Below are positions 1 through 8,650 of a DNA stretch of 9,733 nt, piece by piece. A program made the position numbers and the translations under genes. Under the pieces are notes generated by a model. The model was not told the origin of the DNA and ran no database searches. It saw only the letters and a list, made by a program, of their open reading frames with translations. How positions within the stretch are numbered: position 1 is the stretch's first letter; each line of letters opens with the position of its first letter. This stretch comes from Lachnospiraceae bacterium (GTDB lineage Bacteria > Bacillota > Clostridia > Lachnospirales > Lachnospiraceae): positions 1 through 9,733 of the forward strand of contig JAEEKC010000199.1 in the NCBI GenBank assembly GCA_016282215.1, read 5' to 3'.

Positions 1-3000
1 CTTCAGGGCATGGACTTTGATCTGATAAGTCTTGATATCATCGGCTGCAAGGGCCTGCTCCATTTCACCGAGCCTGCCCTCGCACTCTTTTGCATAATCC
101 GACAGGACCTCTTCATAGAAATTTTCATCCCCTGCGCAGTAACGCAAACCGTCCACGGTGGAAATCCCGATCTGCTGCAGGCTTTCAAACATGGCTTTGC
201 GTTCTTTTCCGGCGGCTTTCGTATTCCCTTCCATTCCGGCTCCGCCTGCTGCGGCAAATTCCATGACCCCGTCATCCGGCGCAAACTCCATCACTCCATC
301 GTCAGGCGCAAATTCCATGACATCATTTCCGTTACCGGTTTCATTGATCGATCCGCTGCTATTCTGCGTATTATTCTGTACCGCGACGTTTACATCTGCC
401 CCGCTCCCGCCTTCGGCGCTTACATCCATTTTACGATAAGACACCTTGCTCTTTGGCAGGTACTTGCCAAGGGTGAATTCCAGTGCCTTGACTTCCACGG
501 GCTTGGAAATATAATCATCAAAGCCTGCTGCCAGATACTGCTCTCTTGCACCGACCACTGCATTGGCCGTCAGCACGATCACAGCCATGCCCGCAGGGAT
601 CAAACCATCTTCCCTTGCCTTCGCCAGGGTTTCAATACCGTCCATCTGCGGCATCATATGATCCAGCAGCATGATATCATAGGTGTTTTCCTTCAGTTTT
701 TCCAGCGCCTTCTCCCCGCTGTCAACCATTTCGGGAACGATGCCGTTCAGCTTGAGAAGGTTGCGAACGACCTTCAGGTTCATCTCATTATCATCCACAA
801 CCAGGATCTTAGCTTCCGGCGCATACAGATAATTCTCCTCTTTGTGTCTGGCGGCCGCTTCATGGACACGCACCTCATAATTTCCGATGGCCGTATCATC
901 CATGATGGTCTGTTTTACCTCAAAGGAAAAATCAGAGCCCTGTCCGTATTCGCTCCAGACGTTCAGTTTGGATCCCATCATATCCAGCAGTTTGGTCACG
1001 ATGGCCATGCCAAGTCCGGTTCCCTCGATATTTCGATTCCTCGTTTCGTCAAGGCGCGTAAAGGACTCAAAGAGTTTTTCCTGATCCTCTTTCCGGATAC
1101 CGATCCCCGTATCCACAACGCGGATCCCAAGCATCAGCGTATCGTCATCGGAGCGAACGCCCGACACATACAAATCGATACCGCCTTCCCTTGTATATTT
1201 CACTGCATTGGTCAACAGGTTATTCGCCGCCTGTGCGATCCGAAGATCATCACCGTACAATGTCTGAGGCAGCGTTCCGTCGATATGCGTCCTGAAGTAC
1301 AGATCTTTATCCTTCGCCCGCTGGGATACGGAATTGATCAGATTGCTGACAAAATCCACGGTGGAATACTTGACGGGAATGATCTCCATCTTACCTTCGT
1401 CGATCTTGGAAAAGTCCAGAATGGTATTGATCAGTCCCAGCAGATTTTTGCCCGCTGCCTGAATATTCCCCGCATATTCCCGGATCGAATCATCCCCGGA
1501 TTCCCGAAGGATCATCTCATTCATACCCAGCACCGCATTGATGGGCGTGCGGATCTCATGGGACATCTGCGCCAGGAACCTGGATTTTGCCTTGCCTGCG
1601 GAAACTGCTTCTTCTGCTGCTTCCACCAGTTTTTCATTGGTTTCCTGCTGCCAGCTGATAAAGCGGTTCATCAGCCTTGCCACAGCTACGATACAGAAGA
1701 CCAGCAAAAGCAGGAAGACAAAACTCATGAAAATGATATTGCCGTAAACGCTCCACCAGTTCTGCACCACAAAGACCGTAAATCCGGAAAGCTCATCCTT
1801 CTGCGTCACACAGGAAACGGTCTGTCCCTTATAGTCCTTCAGCGAGAATACGCTTCCCCTGTGGTAAGCCTCTGCAAACTCCGTATCCTCAATATTGACA
1901 GATGCCTGCTGCGACATCTCATAGGCTTTATTGGGATGATTGATGATCACGCCGTCCTGATCCACCAAAAATGCATAGCCGCCATCACTGTAGCTGTCAT
2001 CTAAGATATCGATCAGCTTGTCGATATAGCAGTCAATGGCGAAGATCCCCAGGAATTCTCCTTCCTTGGAATACATGATCTTGGAAAACGTGATACAGTA
2101 AAGACCCGTCTGGGCATCAAAATACGGTGCGGAAATACTGCTGCCGTCCCCGGAACGCTTCGTATCGATATACCACTGCCGCTCATCCACCTTGTAATCC
2201 GGATCCGGTACCCAGCCGTTATTCATGATGATCTGATGCTCGGTATTATAGGGATTACCCAGATAACAGAACGAGATCTCGCTGTAGTTTTTGCCGATAT
2301 CATCCAGCCACTTGACTGCCTGGTCATAGTCTTCGATCACACTCGGATCGGCTATGATAACATCCGTGAACATGCTCAAGATACTCTGCTTTTGCAATAT
2401 CCAGCGGGACAGTTCGTTATTGTATTTATCCGCCTCTTTATGGATCCGCACATCTCCCCACTTCGTCGCTGTGCCAAGACAGAGCACAAGTCCGATCATA
2501 AGGGCGCTCACCAGGATTGCTATGATACCGTTCCTGATATAGCGGCTTCTGACGGGAAGCTTCTTTTCAGCCGAAGCGGCCTGCCTTGTTTTTTCACTTT
2601 TATCGAACTGCATCAGCCCCGAATAGGAAAAGAGATTGTCCAGCTTCTCCGACAGCCGTTTTCCGGATTCGCTGATCTCACGCATATACGTCCGGTCGTT
2701 CCCATCGCCCCGCAGGGATTCCTCGGAAAACCGCAGAATGTCATTTAAGGGATTTTGCAGATCATCGGACAGCCCACGGATGAATTTATCCGTTGCCGCC
2801 AGGGCATTTTCCGCCTTCTGCTGATTGTTCATGCTCACCATGTAAAAAACGATGATGACCGCAACCATCAGAATATCAATGGCTGCCAGCATGATCATCT
2901 GCTGATAGATCTCCGCATAAAAGTCCGTGGTATCCACGCTCAGGATCAGATACCAGCCGTTACTGGTCTCACTGCTGAAAATAATGGTGTCCTGTTTTCC

Positions 3001-4431
3001 GATCTTGGTCCGGAAACTTCCGTGCTCATTGGAAGCTTTCACTCTTTCAAACACGTCGATGTATGCCGGATACATCTCCGAAAAATCCCTGCCCAGGCTC
3101 TCTGGATCCGTATCGCCCACGATGGTCCCTTCCCTGGTGACGATCAGTGCCTTCTGGTCTTTATTATCCTGCATCTGCCTGATGGAATCCTGCACCCTTG
3201 TCATAGTATAGTCCATGGACACCACGGTGCGCCCGTCGGAAAGAAGGATCGATAAGGTAAAACAAAGTTCTCTGGTGGCCGCATCGATATAAGGCTCCGT
3301 AATATAGATCTCGCCATCTTTTTCCATGGCACCGGTATACCAGACACGCTCTTTTGCATGATAATGGGAGGGCATCTCAAAATCCGGGATGATGGTCCAG
3401 TGTTCAGAGGCTGCGTAGGAATTAAAACAGTTCCCGTCACTAATCTCCATATAATAAGCCTTTTGTTCAATAATGTAATCTTCGACAGAAGACAGATCCG
3501 CATTTTCGCTCAGTATCTGCTCCATGCCCATGGCAACACGCAGCAGGTAGCTTTGCGCATCGGACAGGGTGTCCTGCAGGTCGCCCTTAATACTGTCGAT
3601 CTGGATCGCGCCGATCTTTTCCGTCTGGCTGGTTCCGGCATTGTACATCAGGCTGATGTTCATGGAAATGACCGTAATAAAGATCATGGCAACCACCGCC
3701 ACAAATCCTTTGCTCAGCCTTGCATTTTTACCCGTCCGCTCCCGGAGGGCCCGGTCTTCGAGCATCAGCATAAAGCCCAGGAAGCCGACCGATTCAAAGA
3801 ACAGTTCCACAGATACGGACCACAGACCCTGGATGAAAATGCCGATAATGGAAATCAGGATCAAAATAGCCGTTGCCGAGCGATCAATCCTGGCCAGTTT
3901 TTTTCTGTTTTTGGCAAAATAGAAGGAGCCGAAGAAGACATAGACAATACCGACGATATACAGAATAAACAGGAGATTTCCCCTTTGATAATGGCAGTTT
4001 TCATCCACAAAAAAGATCAGTTTGGTCAGCGGATTGCTGATGACCAGTCCCTCTGAAATGATGACCGGCGTCAACACAACTGCGAAAAACAGGCTGCTGC
4101 GTTCCTTCCCTGCCCCGGTCACGTTCATGACATACAGGGCAAAAAGAAACGGCACAAAGGAATAAAAAATGAAATACAGTTCGTTTAAGATATTTAAAAG
4201 AAGCGGATTCTGTACATGAAAGATCTGCTCAGCTGAAACTTCGGCCACCGAAAGCAGCGCCGATATCATCAGCATAAGCAACAGACTCAGATAGGAATAA
4301 TGGCGGTTTCTGAGTTTCCCGATCAATCCTTTCGGCACGGGAAGATAGAGCTGACGCCTGTTGTTTAAGCAGTCAACCATGCAAAAGAAAGCAATGCAAA
4401 ACGCAGAAAACTCCAAAATGATCTCGTTCAT
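1..4431 (-). CDS. Giant hybrid sensor histidine kinase (7TM-like, two Cache-type sensors, degenerate DHp, HisKA-HATPase-REC-Hpt), 3' end cut
   Basis: This is a membrane phosphorelay kinase. The frame is open for 1477 codons from ATG 4431 to the left edge, and motif positions from both ends fall in the same phase, so I see no frameshift. Approximate domains in order: seven hydrophobic segments (residues 1-224), TM8 (242-264), an extracellular Cache-type domain with a VWY motif (W364), TM9 (512-532), a DHp-like helix pair lacking its His (537-600, D556), TM10 (633-655), a second Cache-type domain with RQWY (W753), TM11 (897-920), HisKA with MSHEIRTP (H958), HATPase with N-box N1075, DTGIGI from D1107 and GTGLG 1137-1141, a receiver with VVDD 1213-1214, D1257 and K1310, a repeat-bearing linker, and Hpt with VHALK (H1474). 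Charge distribution fits an N-outside, 11-TM protein with the DHp-like segment and catalytic core inside. Phosphate should pass H958 to D1257 to H1474 and then to an unseen regulator. The ligand is unknown. The 3' end lies outside the window. Confidence 0.93.
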   Translation of the reverse strand, partial: MNEIILEFSAFCIAFFCMVDCLNNRRQLYLPVPKGLIGKLRNRHYSYLSLLLMLMISALLSVAEVSAEQIFHVQNPLLLNILNELYFIFYSFVPFLFALYVMNVTGAGKERSSLFFAVVLTPVIISEGLVISNPLTKLIFFVDENCHYQRGNLLFILYIVGIVYVFFGSFYFAKNRKKLARIDRSATAILILISIIGIFIQGLWSVSVELFFESVGFLGFMLMLEDRALRERTGKNARLSKGFVAVVAMIFITVISMNISLMYNAGTSQTEKIGAIQIDSIKGDLQDTLSDAQSYLLRVAMGMEQILSENADLSSVEDYIIEQKAYYMEISDGNCFNSYAASEHWTIIPDFEMPSHYHAKERVWYTGAMEKDGEIYITEPYIDAATRELCFTLSILLSDGRTVVSMDYTMTRVQDSIRQMQDNKDQKALIVTREGTIVGDTDPESLGRDFSEMYPAYIDVFERVKASNEHGSFRTKIGKQDTIIFSSETSNGWYLILSVDTTDFYAEIYQQMIMLAAIDILMVAVIIVFYMVSMNNQQKAENALAATDKFIRGLSDDLQNPLNDILRFSEESLRGDGNDRTYMREISESGKRLSEKLDNLFSYSGLMQFDKSEKTRQAASAEKKLPVRSRYIRNGIIAILVSALMIGLVLCLGTATKWGDVRIHKEADKYNNELSRWILQKQSILSMFTDVIIADPSVIEDYDQAVKWLDDIGKNYSEISFCYLGNPYNTEHQIIMNNGWVPDPDYKVDERQWYIDTKRSGDGSSISAPYFDAQTGLYCITFSKIMYSKEGEFLGIFAIDCYIDKLIDILDDSYSDGGYAFLVDQDGVIINHPNKAYEMSQQASVNIEDTEFAEAYHRGSVFSLKDYKGQTVSCVTQKDELSGFTVFVVQNWWSVYGNIIFMSFVFLLLLVFCIVAVARLMNRFISWQQETNEKLVEAAEEAVSAGKAKSRFLAQMSHEIRTPINAVLGMNEMILRESGDDSIREYAGNIQAAGKNLLGLINTILDFSKIDEGKMEIIPVKYSTVDFVSNLINSVSQRAKDKDLYFRTHIDGTLPQTLYGDDLRIAQAANNLLTNAVKYTREGGIDLYVSGVRSDDDTLMLGIRVVDTGIGIRKEDQEKLFESFTRLDETRNRNIEGTGLGMAIVTKLLDMMGSKLNVWSEYGQGSDFSFEVKQTIMDDTAIGNYEVRVHEAAARHKEENYLYAPEAKILVVDDNEMNLKVVRNLLKLNGIVPEMVDSGEKALEKLKENTYDIMLLDHMMPQMDGIETLAKAREDGLIPAGMAVIVLTANAVVGAREQYLAAGFDDYISKPVEVKALEFTLGKYLPKSKVSYRKMDVSAEGGSGADVNVAVQNNTQNSSGSINETGNGNDVMEFAPDDGVMEFAPDDGVMEFAAAGGAGMEGNTKAAGKERKAMFESLQQIGISTVDGLRYCAGDENFYEEVLSDYAKECEGRLGEMEQALAADDIKTYQIKVHALK
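253..321 (-). repeat. 27-bp tandem repeat encoding VMEFAPDDG in the REC-Hpt linker
   Basis: In the coding sense, residues 1371-1379 and 1380-1388 are two exact copies of the nonapeptide VMEFAPDDG, and 1389-1393 begin a third copy (VMEFA) that then runs into an Ala/Gly-rich stretch. At DNA level the two full units differ by several synonymous changes (for example CCT GAC GAT versus CCG GAT GAC). They are therefore not a fresh replication-slippage product. The repeat sits in the flexible linker between the receiver and Hpt domains. Confidence 0.9.
2632..2823 (-). other. Degenerate DHp (HisKA-like) segment inside the kinase, His replaced by Asp
   Basis: Residues about 537-600 lie between TM9 and TM10. 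Helix 1 reads FIRGLSDDLQNPLNDIL, which aligns with the usual FLANMSHEIRTPLNAIL of HisKA. Ser and Pro are kept, but the phosphoacceptor His becomes Asp (D556) and the following Glu becomes Asp. The second helix, YMREISESGKRLSEKLDNLF, matches the usual DHp helix 2 pattern (YL..I..SG..LL.LI.D.L). No HATPase follows: about 30 residues later the chain enters TM10. The segment therefore cannot be a phosphorylated kinase unit by itself. It may act as a dimerising, signal-transmitting coiled coil. The alignment is by eye. Confidence 0.75.
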
Positions 4432-4487
4432 GACCCCTCTCTTTTCGGCAGTGACCCCACGCAGATTCCACGCCGGCAAGCATCCAT
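4428..4487 (-). CDS. Possible 19-residue leader peptide coupled to the histidine kinase
   Basis: The frame reads MDACRRGICVGSLPKREGS and stop. The ATG at 4487 has a strong GGAGGG Shine-Dalgarno seven bases upstream. Its TGA (4430-4428) shares bases with the kinase ATG (4431-4429) in an ATGA overlap, the classical arrangement for translational coupling. The kinase has only a poorly spaced purine stretch (AGAGGGG, two bases before ATG) of its own. I do not recognise the peptide and it has no membrane segment or clear motif. It could be chance, since the same frame is also open further upstream into the malQ end. Function, if any, would be delivering ribosomes to the kinase start. Confidence 0.35.
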   Translation of the reverse strand: MDACRRGICVGSLPKREGS

Positions 4488-4494
4488 GCTGCCA

Positions 4495-4500
4495 CCCTCC
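4495..4500 (-). promoter_or_regulatory. Strong ribosome binding site before the 19-codon ORF
   Basis: GGAGGG in the minus-strand sense lies seven bases upstream of the ATG at 4487. It is the best Shine-Dalgarno match in the 105-bp malQ-kinase gap. It lies about 60 bases from the kinase ATG, too far to serve that start directly. This is the main reason for considering the small ORF. Confidence 0.5.
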
Positions 4501-4536
4501 CGGGTCATTTTCTGCCGCATCATTTCGCAAAGAATC

Positions 4537-6185
4537 TTACATTGCCGATCCGTCAGCAAGGTTTTTATCATCACACCTGGCATAAACAAAACACATACGC
4601 CTGATTTTGTCAGCAAGTTTATCCGAATACTGGCCCGGCAGCAGCCGCCATTGCCAGTTGATACCTCCTAAAGTGGCCGGCATGTTCAGCCTTGCTTCAC
4701 TTCCCAGCTGCAGGTAATCCTGCATGGGGATCACCGCCGTATCCGCCACGCTTGAAAGCGCTGACCGGATAGCGCCGAGGGCAAAATCCCGTCCGTTTTT
4801 AATGCCGAGATAATCCCTGGCAAAGGCTTTTTCCCTGCGGCTTGCCCGCTTATAATAACCCACAGCCGTATCATTGTCATGGGTTCCGGTATAAACCACA
4901 CAGTTTCTTTCATGGTTATGCAGAAGATATTCGCTGTCACCCTCCGGCGAAAAACCGAAAAGCACGATCTTCATATTCGGGAACCCGCTCTTTTTCACCA
5001 TGCGCTCCACGGTCTTTGTCATAAAGCCGAGGTCCTCGGCAATGACATCCCGCGGTCCGAGCTCTTTTTTTATCGCATCAAACAGGCGCAGGCCCGGCCC
5101 CGGCTCCCATACGCCGAGCTCAGCGGTTTTATGGCCGTAAGGCACGGCATAGTATTCATCAAAACCGCGGAAGTGATCGATCCGCACCATATCATATAAT
5201 TCGTAGCAATGGCGCATACGGCTGATCCACCAGGAAAAGCCGGTCTCTTCATGAGTCGGCCAGTCGTAAAGCGGATTGCCCCAAAGCTGCCCCGTGGCAG
5301 AAAAATAATCGGGCGGCACACCGGCCACTGCCTTCGGGATACACTGGTCATCTAACTGAAAAAGCTCGGGATTTGCCCAGACATCGGCACTGTCCGCTGC
5401 CACATAGATGGGGATATCTCCGATGATCCGAAGACCGATGCTATTGATATAGCATTTCAGCCTGGTCCACTGCTCGCTGAATTTGTATTGCAGAAACTCA
5501 TAAAAACCCACTTCTTTTTCCAGGCGCTTTTTAGCGTCTGCAAGGGCTTTTCTCTTACGAAGACGGATAGGCATCTCCCACTCCGTAAAGGGAACGCCGC
5601 CGTTTTCATCCTTCAGTGCCATGAACAGCGCATAATCCGGCAGCCATCCCGCCTGTTTCTTCAGAAAATCGCGATAGGATTTTTCCTGTTCTTTTTTTGT
5701 TTCAAAAAGTTTGCATATGCTAACTTTAAAAGGGGATAGCGGTGTGTATACTGCAGGGCATAATCCACATACATGGGATCATTTGCACCGATGCCGGTGG
5801 TGGGATATGATTTCTTACCATTACCGGTCTTGATCCCGGATTCGATTTTTTCAGTCGTTTTCGCTGCCGCTGCTGCATCAGACACAGACTTATCACGATA
5901 CGGTTCCAGTCCCGCCTTATCGCAGTCCTTTTATGTCAGCAGTCCTTCTTCTATCAGCGTTTCCAGATCGATCAGATACGGATTGCCCGCAAAGGTCGAA
6001 AAAGACTGATAGGGCGAATCCCCATAACTCGTCGGACCTACCGGCAGGATCTGCCAATAAGTCTGGCCCGCTTTTTTCAAAAAGTCGGCAAATGCATATG
6101 CTTCTTTCCCCATGGTACCGATGCCGTAGCGTGACGGCAGCGATGTGATCGGCAGCAGGATGCCTGCTCCCCGTTTTCTTTTCAT
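4537..6185 (-). pseudogene. malQ: 4-alpha-glucanotransferase (amylomaltase, GH77), disrupted by a nonsense codon and a frameshift
   Basis: MalQ transfers alpha-1,4-glucan segments between maltodextrins and works in the cytoplasm with glycogen phosphorylase. The N-terminal part (6185-5934) is typical, with ILLPITSLPS, YWQILPVGPT and GDSPYQSFSTFAGNPY. It stops at TAA 5931-5933, where homologues have a Glu- or Lys-type codon. The same frame then continues as MalQ-like sequence (5930-5664). Near 5691-5708 the homology moves to the -1 frame and runs to the TAA at 4537. The last part keeps the GH77 residues: nucleophile Asp in RIDHFRG (5176-5178), acid/base Glu in AEDLGF (5035-5037) and Asp in THDND (4876-4878). 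Restored length would be about 549 residues against roughly 500-510 usual, the excess being an insert near residues 90-130. The ATG at 6185 follows glgP by 10 bp with GGGG as ribosome site. Decay, programmed recoding or sequencing error are all possible. Confidence 0.85.
5691..5697 (-). other. A AAA AAG slippery heptamer at the malQ frameshift
   Basis: In the minus-strand sense the malQ N-terminal frame reads TTG AAA CAA AAA AAG AAC. The bases A AAA AAG form the dnaX-type slippery heptamer in the correct zero-frame phase. A -1 slip here would join directly to GAA CAG GAA AAA TCC, the frame carrying the rest of MalQ. A five-T run at 5704-5708 is an equally plausible place for a one-base deletion. 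I see no convincing upstream Shine-Dalgarno stimulator or strong downstream hairpin. Confidence 0.45.
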
Positions 6186-6191
6186 GTTGAT

Positions 6192-6195
6192 CCCC
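6192..6195 (-). promoter_or_regulatory. malQ ribosome binding site adjoining the glgP stop
   Basis: The sense sequence TAAGGGGATCAACATG shows the glgP stop, then GGGG, then six bases to the malQ ATG at 6185. The 10-bp gap leaves no room for a promoter or terminator, so malQ is read from the glgP transcript. Confidence 0.7.
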
Positions 6196-8493
<2,298 letters not shown>

Positions 8494-8503
8494 ATCTGCT
8501 TTT

Positions 8504-8508
8504 CCTCC
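8504..8508 (-). promoter_or_regulatory. glgP ribosome binding site that decides the start
   Basis: GGAGG in the sense strand is followed by 10 bases and then ATG 8493. The spacing is a little long, but it is the only Shine-Dalgarno in the leader and excludes the upstream ATG at 8520. Confidence 0.8.
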
Positions 8509-8531
8509 AAAAAAATGCATTCAAAAAAGAA

Positions 8532-8549
8532 GGCTTTAGCATTAAAGCC
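8532..8549 (-). promoter_or_regulatory. Perfect inverted repeat at the expected glgP transcript start
   Basis: GGCTTTA-GCAT-TAAAGCC is a perfect 7-bp inverted repeat with a four-base loop. Its sense-strand 5' end (8549) lies about seven bases after the -10 box, close to the predicted first transcribed base. It could be an operator for a repressor blocking initiation, or a 5' stem-loop that stabilises the mRNA. It is followed in the sense direction by TTCTTTTTT, so a weak early terminator/attenuator is also conceivable. I do not recognise the operator family. Confidence 0.55.
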
Positions 8550-8555
8550 CACAAT

Positions 8556-8584
8556 ATTATAAGTTAAAATACACAATTTTTCAA
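8556..8584 (-). promoter_or_regulatory. Sigma-A type promoter of the glgP operon
   Basis: In the minus-strand sense TTGAAA (8584-8579) is separated by exactly 17 bases from TATAAT (8561-8556). The -10 is perfect consensus and the -35 matches five of six positions. It lies between the PFP terminator and the glgP ribosome site. The -35 starts only nine bases beyond the terminator stem. Confidence 0.85.
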
Positions 8585-8593
8585 GAAAAACAG

Positions 8594-8632
8594 AAAAGAC
8601 GGCGGATAAAAGATCATCCGCCGTCTTTTTTT
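8594..8632 (-). terminator. Rho-independent terminator behind the PFP gene
   Basis: The GC-rich 10-bp stem GACGGCGGAT/ATCCGCCGTC is extended by A-T pairs to 14 bp (8594-8607 with 8616-8629), with an eight-base loop. In the minus-strand sense it is followed by TTTTCTGTTTTTC. The opposite strand carries a T7 run, so the structure could work both ways, though no plus-strand gene is seen. It separates PFP from the glgP operon. Confidence 0.92.
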
Positions 8633-8650
8633 ATTGATCCGTTCAGATTT

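Noticed and set aside
10..2004. A 664-codon open frame on the plus strand opposite the kinase
   Set aside because: The minus strand over the same interval encodes clear HisKA, HATPase, receiver and Hpt motifs. The plus-strand translation is rich in His, Ile and Cys with no recognisable domain. It is an antisense shadow produced by codon bias.
2236..4056. Several plus-strand frames of 160-230 codons
   Set aside because: They lie opposite the Cache and TM region of the kinase, show no domain pattern and have no ribosome sites that I could support.
4537..5622. The 361-codon malQ fragment as an independent short gene
   Set aside because: No Shine-Dalgarno precedes ATG 5622, and the fragment lacks the N-terminal strands of the GH77 barrel.
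5931..5933. TAA read as a sense codon through an altered genetic code or selenocysteine/pyrrolysine
   Set aside because: TAA ends glgP, malQ and PFP normally in this window, and selenocysteine and pyrrolysine use TGA and TAG. A point mutation or sequence error is simpler.
5914..5944. A short direct repeat AAGGACTGC flanking the malQ nonsense codon as a target-site or slippage duplication
   Set aside because: Removing one copy would shift the frame, while the present spacing aligns with normal MalQ length at this point. A single substitution explains the TAA better.
8494..8520. The in-frame ATG at 8520 as glgP start
   Set aside because: No ribosome site precedes it, and the GGAGG that serves ATG 8493 would lie inside the coding sequence.
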